From the NCBI GenBank assembly GCA_023333565.1, contig JAJKFH010003358.1, forward strand, positions 104,268-168,267: a DNA stretch of 64,000 nucleotides. The letters are read 5' to 3'. This stretch comes from Puffinus mauretanicus (lineage: Eukaryota > Chordata > Aves > Procellariiformes > Procellariidae). Shown here piece after piece: positions 35,164-46,837 of this stretch (positions within the stretch are counted from its first letter, which is position 1; every line of letters begins with the position of its first letter). The position numbers were made by a program, and so were the translations under genes. The notes beneath the pieces were generated by a model that saw only the letters and a list, made by a program, of their open reading frames with translations, had not been told where the DNA came from and ran no database searches.

Positions 35164-35690
35164 TGAGCAAAAGCAGTTGCATGAATGGTTTTGCCTTTTC
35201 CCAAGGAAGGAATAACCCCGTCTGTCTTTCCCAGCCAGATCCCCTACTATGGGGATCTTATCTCCTTCCACAGCGTGCAGGGGTTTCAACTTGGCAGGGC
35301 CAGGTCGACTGGCAGATCCTCTAGTGTTAACTAGCCAAGTGGCTTCTGCTACATTTGTATCCCGATACTTGACTGTCCCAGCACCCATTGCTCTCAGTGT
35401 AGTTTTTAACAGTGCGTTGTGTCGTTCATTTTTCCTGGAGGCTGGTGCATGAGAGGGGATGTGACACACCCTCTCAATGCCATGCTCCTTGGCCCAGTTG
35501 TTTAGGGTTGTTGAAGCAACAATGAGGTTGTTTCAGAAATGAGTCCTGTTGTCTGACTCAATTCTTTCAGGGGTGCTCTGTCACCATAAAACTTGCTTTT
35601 CAAGGCCCAAGATAGTGGATCCTGGGCAGTGGCACGGGTCACAAGGTATGCTTCCAACCATCCAGTAGCCGCTTCCACCTTTGTAAGCAC
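35110..35690 (-). pseudogene. ERVL integrase remnant
   Basis: The 35690-35502 frame begins in the catalytic core ('VEAATGWLEAYLV'), and the 35469-35110 frame contains the segment around the catalytic Glu. There the sequence reads 'KNERHN', so Glu is still present. The tail of the 35469-35110 frame includes some LTR sequence. Confidence 0.75.
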
Positions 35691-36100
35691 ATGGTGCTTG
35701 CTGTGGCGGGGTTGTAGTAGTGTGATAGGATCAGTCTGCCAGGTTTTGCCCTACTGAAATTCCAGCCATCGTCCTCCATAGCCAAAAGGCTTTAGCTGCT
35801 TGGTGTGTTTGATTATGGTGCATGTTTTACATTCATGGATAACCTGTGCAATGGCATCAATGGTCAAGTCCACCCCTCAGTCATGAGCCCATTTGTATGT
35901 TGTATCCCTTCCTAAATGTCCTGATGTGTTATGGGCCCATCGAACTATAAATAGCTCACCCTTATATTCCCAGTCCAAATCCACCTAAGCCACCTCAATT
36001 CTAGCAGCCTGGTCCACCTCCTCATTGTTTTGATGTTCTTCAGTGGCACGACTCTTGGGTATGTGAACATCTACGTGACGCACTTTCACAACCAGGTTCT

Positions 36101-36448
36101 CTACCCAAGCGGCAGTATCTTGCCACAATTCAGCAGCCCAGATGGCTTTGCCTCTGCACTGCCAGTCGGTCCGCTTCCATTGCTATAGCCACCCCCACAG
36201 GGCATCTGCCACCATCCATGAGGCAGTAGAGAGATAAAGGACTGGCTATTTTTCTCATTCAGCAATATCCAAAGCCAGCTGGATGGTTTTTGCCTCTGCA
36301 GACTGACTTGGTTCACCTTTTCCTTCAACAGTTTCTGCGACTTGTTGTATCGGACTCCACACAGCAGCGACAGTCCATGAGCACTTCCAAGATTCCTGGG
36401 CTGTCGGGGCTTCCCATTCAAGCCCATTGCGTTATCAGCGTGAACCAC
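36101..36448 (-). pseudogene. ERVL RNase H remnant
   Basis: Lies between RT and integrase. Short motifs of the RNase H domain are scattered in several frames ('AKTIQLALDIAE'-like reading near 36270-36300 in another frame). Assignment rests mainly on position. Confidence 0.5.
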
Positions 36449-36499
36449 TTACTCCATGTGGCATCAGTTATGTGATGCATAGAGGGAACCCTCCCTTTG

Positions 36500-37552
36500 A
36501 ACATCCAGCCCAGCACAGGCAATCGAGGTGCCAAGATGAGCTGTGCTTCAGTACCAACTGCTTCTGACGTGACTCAAAGCCCTTCATATGCTGCTAATAT
36601 TTCTCTTTCGGTTGGAGTGTGGTGGGCCTCGCATCGTCTATAACCCCGGCTCCAAAACCCTAGAGGTTGCCCTCGAGTCTCTGCAGGTGCTTTCTGCCAG
36701 AGGCCCCAGGTGGGGCCGTGGTCCCTGGCTGTGCTGTAAAGCATGTTTCTCACATCTTGCCCTGTCTAGACTGCCCCAAGGGCTACCGCACGAACTATCG
36801 CCCATGTCATTTGTACAAAGGCTTGTTGCTGCTCACAGCTTCATTCAAAACTGTTCTTCTTCTGGGCCACTCGATAGAGAGGGTTTATCATCAGACTATA
36901 ACCTGGAATATGCATTCTCCAAAAACCCACGACACCTAAGAAATTTGTGTTTCTTTTTCGTTAGTTGGTGGGGACAAATCTGGTTTTTTATTGATCACAT
37001 CCATTGGACTATGACAATGCCCATCTTGCTAATTTATTCCCAAAAAGTGGATCTCCTTTTGTGAGGTCCTTTGACCTTACTTTATTTTATGGCAAAGCCA
37101 GCTTTCAGAAGAATCTACATTATTCTTCTCCCTTTCTCAAACCCTTTCTCTATTGTGTTGCCCCACACAATGATGTCATCAATCTGTTGCAGGTGTTCAG
37201 GAGTTTTGCCCTGTTCCAGTGCAGTCTGGATCAGTCCATGGCAAACAGTAGGGCTGTGTTTCCACCCCTGGGGCAGTCAATTCCAGGTGTACTGGACACC
37301 CCTCCAAGTGAAAGCAAACTGTGGCCTGCACTCTGCTGCCAAAGGGATTGAGAAAAACACATTAGCAATATCAATTGTTGCATACCACTTGGCTGCCTTT
37401 GACTCCAGTTCTGGCATGTCCGGTGTGGCAGCACTCAGTGGCGGCGTGACTTCGTTCAGGTCATGATAGTCTACCGTTAGTCTCCACTTTCCATTGGACT
37501 TTCGCACTGGCCATATGGGACTGTTAAAGGGTGAGCGAGTCTTACTGATCAC
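36500..37552 (-). pseudogene. ERVL reverse transcriptase remnant
   Basis: The 37552-37277 frame is a clear RT N-terminal half: 'SPIWPVRKSNGKWRLTVDY', then 'KWYATIDIANVFFSIPL', then 'FAFTWRGVQYTWN'. Later RT motifs continue in broken frames toward 36500. The catalytic box lies near 37165-37175 in a disrupted frame. Confidence 0.88.
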
Positions 37553-37743
37553 TCCTTGGCTCTCCAGTCAATGAATCAGCTTATGGATGGGAATCAGGGA
37601 GTCTCGGTTGGTGCAATATCGCTGCTGGTGCACTGTCATGGTAGCAAATGGCACCTGCTGTTCTTTAACCTGCAGCAACCCCACCACAGACAATCCTCTG
37701 AGGGACCGGGCAAGCTAAACAGCTGTTTCATCTTCTCTGTACT

Positions 37744-38052
37744 CTAGGCAGTTATACCAGAAGCCCACCGGAACCCTTCTGGATCTCTGAAGTACCCTCT
37801 CCAGAGCTTGTCTATGCCAAGGATGCATGGACCCTCCGGACCAGTCACAATAGAATGCTTTTGCCACTCTTTCCCAGTTAGGCTTTCCTCAGCCTTCAAC
37901 ACAGACAGGTCTTGCGATCCTCCCGTTACTCCAGAAATACAGATGGATTTTGCCCCTTTGTAATCTGATGGCATTAGAGTACACTGTGTACCAGTGTCCA
38001 GCAGAGCTTCATACTCCTGTGGGGCTGATGTGCCAGGCCGTTGAACCCACAC
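37744..38052 (-). pseudogene. ERVL protease remnant
   Basis: A 102-codon frame with active-site LLDTGTQ near its N-terminal end and a 'LGIDKLWRGYF' C-terminal motif. Close to the usual size of a retroviral protease. The catalytic triplet is intact. Confidence 0.82.
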
Positions 38053-38106
38053 AGCCCAGTAAACTTGGTTGTCCCTTTCCTCCGCCTGGCTGGAGGCAGG
38101 GCCCCT

Positions 38107-38663
38107 TTATTCCTGCTCAGCGTATTCATTACTTGGTTTTTGCAACTGCAACGCAGAATTCCCTTCATCAGGGTCAAAAGTAAGATCAGCCCTTCTACTC
38201 TGCCCAACAGAAATTGGAGCAGTAGTATTCCTGGATGGATGCCTTTTGGCTGTTGTTTTTTCTTGCAGTTCCTGTACCCAAGCTTCTAGTCTCCAGGTAG
38301 GTTCACCATCCCACTTCCTCATGGTCCTTCCCCTGGTCACGCAGATAGAACCACAGGGTGGCACGTGGTGTGTGCCACCAGTACCCTTTCCCTTGAGCAG
38401 AAAAAGGCTGACTCTTAATAGCTGAGACACTGGTCGGCATGAGAGAGGAAGACATCCTTTTTTAAATGCTGGGACAATTGTTGGGACAGTTTCTCCACAG
38501 CTGAGACACAGGCCCATAGGGAGGAAGTGAGATTCTCTTTCTGTTCCTGGAATTGGCTGGCCAAACCATCCACAGCTGGTGCCTCCATGTCTGTCCAGCT
38601 CTTTAGCACCAGGGTGTTGGCATATGTTAAGTGGCTATCAAATGCCATCCACCTGGTTTGCAT
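38107..38663 (-). pseudogene. ERVL gag C-terminal remnant
   Basis: The 38663-38415 frame has the 'ACVSAVEKLSQQL' coiled-coil segment, also present at the end of the gag frame at 63945-64000 ('ACVSAVEKLSQEV'), which links the two elements to one superfamily. The 38517-38107 frame is the linker toward protease. No complete zinc knuckle is visible. Confidence 0.75.
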
Positions 38664-39733
38664 TTATCTCAAAGGCAGCCTTGACCTCTCCTAAGTCAAT
38701 ATTTCTCAATTATGACAATGCTTACAATTCATCAATTCTTTTCAAAATAACTTCAGAATACAAGTAACGTCACAGCTTATTTAAGTATGATAAATAATTC
38801 AACACTGCGTAACTTAGCTATCTAATAAATAACACACAAAGCAGAAGCAGTCAAAAGGAAAATCTTCCAGGTGACTGCCTGCTCTTTGGGCAATTTCCAA
38901 AGCAAATATTCAAGTCAGTCGCATTAAATCTTTTCACACCTGATCCACAACAGATCTCTTATTTATAGTTAGTGCCCCGTAAAGATATAACCATATCCAT
39001 AACCCATAAAAATGACATACAATGTCAATGAAGAATCTGAGCCATTTACAGTTCTCCTGAACCACTTATCAGTGTATTTTTATTTCTTTGAAGCCATGAC
39101 AGGAGTCTCTATCATCATGGGAACAAAACCAGTGACACCTCGGTTTCAGTGAAGCTCAGGCAAACCTCCCACTGACTTCAAAACCTAAACCAGATTTTTA
39201 CCACCAGCCTTTGATTCCCAGCTTGTGTCTCATAAAAATAAATTATCCTCACACCCTCATAGACAGAGGACTAAAATAAAGCACTATTTTACTTTCAGTA
39301 ACGGCGACTGGGAAGCACAGCGTGGTAGCTTGAATTACTGTGGCACATAACAAAGAGAGGATGAGTTTACAGGGGAAGGTGCCAGTCTTATGAAGTATTC
39401 ATGGATCTGCTATCATAATGTTGATGTCCCATGAACTCAGTACAGGCAATGAGTCCAATGCATTCAACGCTGCTGTTGCTCAGTGCTCCCAGTGGATTTG
39501 CTGGTCATTACAAGTGCTTACTTCTGACTATCAGCTGCCACAAAAGACAAGTAAATAGGTGCTGCACCTCCTGATTGAGACCTACTGGCCCTACCTCCTC
39601 CCAGTTCTAGCTCACACCACCAGTAAAAATGCTGGTCTTCTCATGGTGCAGAAATAAATAAAAATCTGTGCTGTTACCTATCTCTTCTGATAGTTGCGGG
39701 CATCTTCTGGGAGGCAAAACAGGGGTGCCTGAG
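38507..39733 (+). repeat. duplicated block C, copy 1
   Basis: 1227 bp shared with 60806-61888 in direct orientation at high identity. It begins inside the ERVL gag remnant and continues through about 1 kb of A/T-rich unassigned sequence. Copy 2 lacks about 145-150 bp corresponding to roughly 39415-39560. Confidence 0.92.
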
Positions 39734-40171
39734 CTTGTTGATCCCAAATATGCCCATCTCCATCGTGAGTATGTCCCTGCTAACAGAGGTACCAGCTATT
39801 TCCTCTGCTGTTGGGAGCACTTGCATCCTTGAAGAGAGCAGTGATGGCAGATCAGTGTCACGACTGGAAAGAATGGGAGCATCATCGGCGGATTGCTGGA
39901 AAAGGTCTTGCTTGGCTTGTGCGAGCCAGGCCAGCAGCTTCCCCCAGCGGCTCTCCCCACTCAGAGTGGAGAGCTGAACCACTTGCGTACAATCCCACAC
40001 TGCCGCTGCCCCACACTGGCCAGAGGATGCTGCCCAGGGCCCCCAGGATGGTGATGTTTGGGCCAGGGATGCTGTGAAGGAAACCACCCTGTAAAGCCAG
40101 GGATAGCTGCAGGGCAGGCAGCAGGGGAGAGGGAAAGGGACGCAGTGCCCCTGGGGAGACAGCTCCATCAC
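39674..40171 (-). other. possible exon of an unidentified gene (weak)
   Basis: A 165-codon minus-strand frame. From a plausible splice acceptor (reverse complement of 'ctgtgaaggaaacc' at about 40072-40085) the peptide is polar, mixed in composition and ends at 39674. Its last part overlaps duplicated block C. No domain is recognised, and GC-rich sequence yields chance frames, so confidence is low. Confidence 0.2.
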
Positions 40172-41640
40172 CCAGGCAGTCCGTTCCTGCAGGACATCCC
40201 TGCCACCAGGCTTTCCTGAAGGAGGAAGGTGTCAGGCTGCTCCCCCAGGACTGCCCCCACGTCTGGGATCCACCCTGTCCCCAGGGGAGCAAGGGAGCCC
40301 CAGGCATGTGGGGTGCCCCAGGACCTGCTCCTACACGGTCCCCCCAGCACTGCCCTCCTCTGCGGGCTCTGCCCGCTGCCAGGGCTGGAGGGAGCCCAGG
40401 CGTCCAGGCTGCTTTAACGCCCCACGGACTCCCCCCGATTGGGCACTCTCGTGAAGCACCAAGCTTGCTGAATGGGTTCCTTGTGCCACAGGCCCTGGGC
40501 TTATCAGAGATGCTGTGGGGACAAACATCCCTCCTCTTGCCAGGGGAGCTCTGTCCCCACAATTAGAGCCGCGTGGCTGCCTAGGGACAAGCACCCGCTT
40601 CATCGTGTCCCTCTGGACAGCCACATCCTGCTCAGAGACAATGCTGGCCTGGGTCGAGGACGAGGGCATTGAAGGGACACTCCATGGGGACAGGGGCCTT
40701 TGGTGAGCTGTGGCCAAGTCCCAGGCAGGAGCAGGGCAGGAGCCAGAGCCTTGTTGGGGACGGGGTCACTGGGACCCACTGTCTGCGGGCAACTCTGCAG
40801 AGTGGGAGCCATGTTGTCTGGGAGGGCACAGTGCCCCAGGCAGAGGCAGGGTGAGGGCCGAGGCAGGGGATATTCTCCTCTGTTCTCTGCTCTGGGGAGG
40901 CCGTGGCTGGGACTGGACCAGTTTGGGGCCTGCAGTGCAAGGGAAATGGGGTGGGCTGGAGCTGGGCACTGTGACCACCCCAACACTTCCTCCAAGCCGA
41001 ACCCTTGTCTCCCGGTGCCCAACATTCACCAGTGCTCCCCATTGCCTCCACTGACTGAAGATCCCAGTCACCCAGCTGTCCCCATTGCCCATTCCCCGAG
41101 TTGCCCTCCTACGTCCCAGCGTTCCCTAATCCCAGGATCCTGGTGCCCCAAGAAGAGGGCTCAGTCCCAGCCCCCCATTTACCCAAGGGGCTGGAGAAGG
41201 GCCAGAGACAATTCTGCTTAGAGACCCCTGGTTTGAGGCTGGCGTATCTCTGGGGGAGTTCCAGAGGGAAAGGCTGGCCTGGGAGGTGAGAGGCACTGCG
41301 AGATGGCAGTGCTGGGAGGTGAGGGGCACTGGGAGCTGGGGGGATCTAGCTTTGGGGGGCTGTTGGAGGATGGTTTCGTGTTGGAGCAGTGGGTCGTCAC
41401 CGTAGGGTTTCCGGCTGTCAGAGGTGCACTGCCCATCCCCCCTCACCACCCGCAGATGCCTGGGCCCTTCCATGTGCAGCTGCCCCTTGCAGGAAGCTGG
41501 ACTGATGCCGGGGAAGGTGGCTGGATCAGTGCCGGAGGCTGAGGCGACTCTGTGCCAGCGCTAGGCTTGCTGCCAGGGCTGGTGTCTCTGCCAAGCCTGG
41601 CTTTGCCCTGGGGGCTCTCGGAGTGGGCAAGGAGGAGTCC
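40172..41640. other. GC-rich upstream region, no gene called
   Basis: GC-rich, repeat-poor sequence with many overlapping chance frames on both strands. The codon pattern does not favour any of them. Confidence 0.4.
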
Positions 41641-41648
41641 TGGGAGGG

Positions 41649-41654
41649 ATAAAT
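41649..41654 (+). promoter_or_regulatory. TATA-like element of the small secreted-peptide gene
   Basis: 'gggATAAATcgg' lies about 55 bases upstream of the ATG at 41708, a spacing that would give a short 5' untranslated leader. Confidence 0.5.
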
Positions 41655-41707
41655 CGGCTCCTCACCTTCTCCAGCTTCACCCAGGACTCACCACACTACA
41701 GAGGAAG

Positions 41708-43446
41708 ATGAAGGTCGCAGCGCTCAGCGTGGCCCTGCTCTTCACCATCCTGCTGTGCACCCCGGAGGATGCTCAGGTGAGTCCCCAGTGCCACGGGGAG
41801 GGGCTCAAGGCTGGGGATGGGTCTTGGCTGCAGGACGTCAGCTCTTTTGCAGAATGAAATTGCAGTGGTGAGCATGAAACCTCTTGACATGGCCTCTCCC
41901 TTTCCCAAGCAAGGAGCTCCTCCAGGCTCCCCTGCACCTCCAGCCCTGGGCAATGCAGCTTTCTCCCTCCCTCCCTCCATCTGTTCCCCTCTTCCCCTGC
42001 AATTAAACTTCCAGAGCTAGAGTTCCTCAGAGAGTGGTCAGACCTGTCCCTTCCCTAGGAGGGTCCACTGTAAAATCCTGTGAGGGCTCTTCTCTTGGTG
42101 CCCCCACATCTCTCCCTTTTGGCCTTCCCCATCCCATCCTTTTGTCCCCCTCAGACATGCCCTCCCTGCAATCTCCTCCGTGTCCTATCTAGGGTCCCCA
42201 AATGCCCTCCCACTGATCGTTCCCAATGCCTTTCTTTCAGTCTTCCCCCTGGGTCCTTTGCCTTTCATCCTGTCCTCTGTGGTAGTGTCCCCGGATTCCC
42301 TTCCTTGAACCCCCACTCCCAAACATTCTCCCAGTCCCCTCAGTTTTGTCCTCTGCAGTCCTCTTCCTTCTGCCCCCACCAACCACCTCACTTGAACTCC
42401 CCCTATCTCCTCCACTTGAATTTCTTTACCCCTCACTTGCGTCCCACGCAGTCCTGCCCATTCAACACCCCCAGCCCAGTCCCTTGGGGTCTGCTAATTC
42501 ACCCCAGTGCCCTGTCTTTGGGTGCCTCCCACCCCCATCAGCTTTGGAGTCCCCGAATTCCCCACGCTATCCGTGTCTCCATCACCACCCCTGGTCCCTG
42601 CATGAACAGGTATCCCCAGTGAAACTTGGAGGAATGGGGCTGGGGGGAGCAGAAGGTTTTTTCCCCCTCAGACCAAGGGGAAGCCATGGGCCTGGGGGGA
42701 CTGGGGACACCTATGCCCCACCCACAGTCCCACCAAGGTCCAATCCAGACCACCCCTTTGCTCTCCTTCCCTAGGCATTGTTGGAAGCAAGTGGAAGTTA
42801 TAGCCGGCAAGTAAGTAGTGGGCTGGACTTGGAGGGCATCCAGTCTGGGGAATGGGAGGGCAATTTGGTCCTCCCATCCCTTGCTGGGACTGGGGACATC
42901 CCAGTGACCAGTGAGGTCTCATGGTCTCTCTACAGGTGAGCTACAGTTTCGGGCGAGTGAAGAGGGCTCAGGTGGGTACGATGAGTTCTGCTGGCTCCAG
43001 ACCCTCCCGTTGCATGGCCACGACACTCCAGAGCATCCCAGCATATGCCCCAATAGACCCCACTGCAACCCCAGAGAACACCCTTGCACCGCAGTGTTTT
43101 CCCAGGGAGGCCCCTTTCCCCAGGGCCCCCATTGCGTTCCCATCCATCCCATTACAACCCACTACACCCCAGGATGCCCCAGTACACAACCACCCACCCA
43201 GGTGGGCCCCTTCCCCAGGACGCCCACTGCTTTCTTTGCACCATCATGCAAACTCATGTACCCCATTTCTCCCTGGAGGCACCTTCCCCAAGGACCCCAT
43301 TGCTTTCCCCTGCCTCCCACTACACCCCAGTGTACCCAAGCATGTCCCCCCACCACTAACCCTCCCTTTCTCCCCAGCCCCTTCTGGCTGACCGCGTGGT
43401 GGAGCTTGTGCGCCGTAGAAGCGTGGCTGCAGCTGTTGATGTCTAG
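41708..43446 (+). CDS. small multi-exon gene, predicted secreted peptide; not identified
   Basis: Predicted exons: 41708-41776, 41853-41867 (optional 15-base micro-exon), 42775-42810, 42936-42971 and 43378-43446. All have AG/GT borders and all lengths are multiples of three, so every intron is phase 0. Exon 1 encodes a start Met, Lys, a hydrophobic core with ALLFTILL-type residues and a likely signal-peptidase region ending EDAQ. The rest encodes about 46-51 residues without Cys, including 'SYSFGRVKR' (a Gly-Arg amidation-type and Lys-Arg processing-type site) and an Arg-rich segment 'VELVRRR'. The stop TAG ends exon 4 exactly at a donor, so any later exons are 3' untranslated. Spans about 1.7 kb of GC-rich DNA with short introns. 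I do not recognise the family. Exon joining is inference. Confidence 0.5.
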
Positions 43447-44043
43447 GTGAGCAGCATCAGCCCCGCAAAGGATCCTGGGCCCCAGGGGATTCCTGAACCC
43501 TCTGGGGTGGGCAGAACTTGGGTATGGGAGAGGGAAACAGAGGGGACTGTTCATGATCCATGTCTCAGGGTGAGCTGGACAGAGCTGCCCCCATGCCTTT
43601 CCTTGCACCCAGTGGGGCTCTACAGACCCAGAGGGTCACCGTGCAGGCCAGGCAAGGGCTCTGGTGCCATACAGACCCCCAGGATCCCCTTGAGGGGTGG
43701 GCAGGGTTCTGGGAGATTTAGGGGCATCCTGGGATAATGACACACTGGGCAAGTGGTTCTGGGTGCCATATGGATCTCAGGAGAGCCAAGTCCTGTCCTG
43801 GGTATACTGAGGGCTCCAATTCCTGTCTCCTTCCCCAGATCCCTGCGAAGAGACATAGTGGGGGCGAGGCCCCTCTCATGTCTCAGCAGACACTGGGGGT
43901 CTCATTTTGGGCTCTGTCTTTCAGGACTGGAACTGGTGGTGACACCCTTGTCCTGTCCCCCTCCAGCGGCATGAGGAGATGATCATCCCTGGATGACCCC
44001 ACCTGGTCCCCTGGGAGGCCTGGGCCATTTCCCTCTAATGATC

Positions 44044-44049
44044 AATAAA
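44044..44049 (+). terminator. polyadenylation signal of the small gene
   Basis: AATAAA in 'gatcaataaacccc', followed 25-50 bases later by a GT-rich stretch ('ctctgtgtgtccgtcggtgtcc'), a standard downstream element. Together with the TATA-like element this frames a 2.4 kb transcription unit. Confidence 0.7.
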
Positions 44050-44729
44050 CCCCTTCAGCAAAGCTACGCTCTGTGTGTCCGTCGGTGTCCTTGTCCATGT
44101 CCCCTCTCCTCTGCCAGCGCCCAGATGCCTGGGTTGTTTCTGGCTGCACCACTGCGATGAGCAGAGTGGTGAGGGACCCCAGATGCCAGGGGTGTCTTTG
44201 TAAAGGAGATCCCCTTCCCACCCACCGTGTGCCCCCAGATAAGGGCACATTAGGGCAAACTGGAGTGTCCCCCCATGGGGCTGGGAGAGGTAAGGGGAGA
44301 CGGTGCCAACCTCCCAGTGTTTTGGAGGCACAGCGGGGAACAGGTTCTTACCAGGGCTCTAGTGAGCACCATCCCCCAAACAGCACAATTTGGTGTCAGG
44401 GCAGGAGAGGAGCGTGGACAGGCAGCCCAGACGCCTGGCTGCTCTGCCCCACTCTGGGAGGGGTGGTGGTTCCCTGCCCCATGGGTTCACCACTCCCGGG
44501 TTCACCACTCCTGGGTTCACAGGAGATTTCTGAGCTCCATGTGCCCATGTGCCTTCCTGGACCCCCAGCCCACACCCTTCTCTGGGGCACCCCCCATCAC
44601 AGGCCAGGAAGGCAGGTCATGGGCACCACATGCTGGACAGACCTCTCCCTGTCCCCCGCCATGTGTGGCTCAGCTTTGCGGGACTTTGTGTTCATTATCT
44701 CTTGGCTGAGGTTTTGTCTCTCCAGGCAT

Positions 44730-44850
44730 GCACTGAATTACCACCGACTTTTACGTTAGGAATTTTTCCCTCACCCCACTGCATGTGATGGTCTTATTGG
44801 GTCTTTTCAAACCTAAATGGTTCTGTGATTCTCTGATTCTATGATTTCAT
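44730..44850 (+). mobile_element. CR1 3'-end scrap
   Basis: 'gatggtcttattgggtctt' followed by 'aaatggttctgtgattctctgattctatg' (in pieces) resembles a diverged CR1 terminus with octamer tail in plus orientation. Confidence 0.55.
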
Positions 44851-46837
44851 GTCTTCAGCAGGGTCAACTGCAGGGGTGTATTTCCCAGGGGGCTGGGGGT
44901 TACCTGACAGTCTCCAGGGCAGCAGAGTGCAAGCGGGACTGATGGGCAGCACCATCGGTGTGGCTTGTCCCTGGGCTGTGGGGTTGGGGAAAGAGCTGTC
45001 AACTGGGAAACCACTAGAAAAAGGGGAAGCCTGAAACCAAAATTTACCAAGACACAGACCTGACAGAGCAAACATGGAGACAATGACAAAAACAAACCTC
45101 ACTGCTCACAGTAATCAATGGGCCATTGAGAAACCACAGGCACCGCTTCCAGGAAGATCAGTCTAGGCTCTTTCCAAGCAAGAGGGCTCAAGTGTGGTTA
45201 GTGTCTCCCATATGGAAGCTGGCCCATCCCTTTGATCCCTACCCATGTCCCCTTGTCCCTAATGCTCTTAGTTCTGTGGTTGCAGGTCTACATTCTCATT
45301 TGTCGTTGGTGTTATCACTAACACCATTATTTTTTGGCCATGAAACAACCCAGACGAGAGTCCTTGAACCCCCAACTCAATGCAGACCCTGGGCTCGTGG
45401 CTGCACGACTCTTTTGCTCAAGATGGGCAGTGTTATAACTCTTTCAGTAGTCTTTGCTCTGCTACTTCTACTCACCAGAGACCTTGGCTTGAGTGTTAGA
45501 GAGGCAGCTTCTTCTCTGAACAGCAGATAGCTTCTTGGCATCATCTCCTGTTTCTTTGTATCTGTGGCAGAGTCCAGAGATGAGGATGAGGGCATTGGTC
45601 ACACCAAAGAGAAACTGCGGATCCTCACAGCCCTCCTGGCAATGTTGTCATGTTTCCAAAAGGAGTACGACTGCTCCTCCAGGCCTTTATTGACTGAACT
45701 AGCTGCCTCTCGGCTCAGGCAGTTCTTCAAGACTAGCTCTGTCCAAGATGTGCTTCACATTGCACTCCATGCTTGCTCTTCCTGTTATGGGTAAGGGTGC
45801 CTTCACGTGGAGTAACAGGGAACAACGATTGTGTTTAACTTTTGCAAACTCTAGTTGACATACAGAGGAAGAGGCAACAATTTCTATACAATTTTGGCTT
45901 TTTTTTCTTTTAATGAAACCACAAAATAAAATAAAAAAAAGAGAGAAAGACTGATTCTAATATTTCTTAGGAGTTGATTCTTACACAAAAAGCACCTCTT
46001 AGAACATAGATTCAAGTCATGTGCTTGTGACCTTTATATGTCTTCTATGGGACTCAAGGGACTCAGGTGTCTCCTAAATGACTTCTTGAGCGCAGTGTAC
46101 ACAGGAGGGGGCACTTGTTGGCTAAAGAGAAGCCTGTGTTCTGGTGGGGCTCTGCAGAGCCCTGACTTGCGTCCAGTGCTTCTGGACAGTCTCATTAATG
46201 ACTGAAGGGATGGAGGGGGCTCTTTACAGAATGAGTCTGGGTAGATTTGAAAGCAGTTTGGATGAGAAGCTCAGAATTTGAAATTGTGTTGTAAAATTGG
46301 AGGAAAGAGGCTAGTCTGTTCTCCATGTACACTACGAGTAAGAGGGGCGAGATGGCAGCAAAGAGGACTTGTGTTTGACTACAGTTTCTCCCAGGAAGGA
46401 TGCGGAAACCTTGGAACAGAGTCATGGGATTGCTTGCACCCCTCCTGGCACTGAAGCTCTCCCATATGCCTCTCTACTGCCTAAGAAAGTCCTTCAGGAT
46501 GAGGAATAGTCTGCTTTGGGGAGTAGCAGTAGCAAGAGAGGGCTTCCCTCATTTCCCTCCTGTCCTTACAGGTATCTGACCCAAGGCTTACAATGCCACG
46601 TGTGGTATAGCATGTGGCACTTCTTGTGACTCTCTTTACCCATTATGGTAAACCTGATGGAACAAGGTGTCAGGACAGCTCAACATCAAAAATTGCAGCT
46701 TATACATCTATATTACACTTCCCTGCTAGAGCCTTTGCCCTCGTCTGTATTGCAAAGACCTCTTTAATTTTATGAATTGGTTTGTGCAGAAGAGAGTATG
46801 AATTTTGAAAAAAAACCCAAACAGTAAGTAATAAAGC
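44851..46837. other. no gene called apart from the exon-like segment
   Basis: Unique-looking sequence; A-rich 'aaaataaaataaaaaaaagag' segment near 45922-45945. No repeat family recognised. Confidence 0.4.
45571..45790 (+). other. orphan exon-like open segment
   Basis: A 220-base stretch open in one frame, preceded by a good acceptor (pyrimidine-rich 'ctcctgtttctttgtatctgtggcag') and followed by a good donor (GTAAGG). The predicted peptide (about 73 residues) is polar at the start (DEDEG), then helical with Leu and Cys. It would enter at phase 1 and leave at phase 2. I saw no partner exon. It may be an exon of a gene lying mostly outside the window, or a duplicated scrap. Confidence 0.35.

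Larger units (their letters stand above)
35110..38663 (-). mobile_element. ERVL-like provirus, truncated
   Basis: Minus-strand gag C-terminus, protease, RT, RNase H and integrase in order from 38663 down to about 35165, ending at an LTR fragment. No env, as expected for ERVL. The 5' LTR and most of gag are missing: at 38663 the gag-like frame gives way to unrelated A/T-rich sequence. Each gene is split by stops and frameshifts. Confidence 0.88.

Noticed and set aside
39882..40562. 226-codon minus-strand frame in GC-rich DNA
   Set aside because: Overlaps other open frames on both strands, is Gly/Pro/Ala/Trp-rich as expected by chance at high GC, and crosses likely splice-like sites without support.
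41708..43446. Chemokine, osteocalcin or matrix Gla protein identity for the small gene
   Set aside because: The predicted mature part has no cysteines (excludes CC/CXC chemokines) and no Glu-rich Gla domain; only the small exon sizes and signal peptide are similar.
45571..45790. Assignment to a HEAT-repeat (maestro-like) protein family
   Set aside because: Composition is suggestive but no specific motif could be recalled or seen; kept as unidentified exon-like segment.
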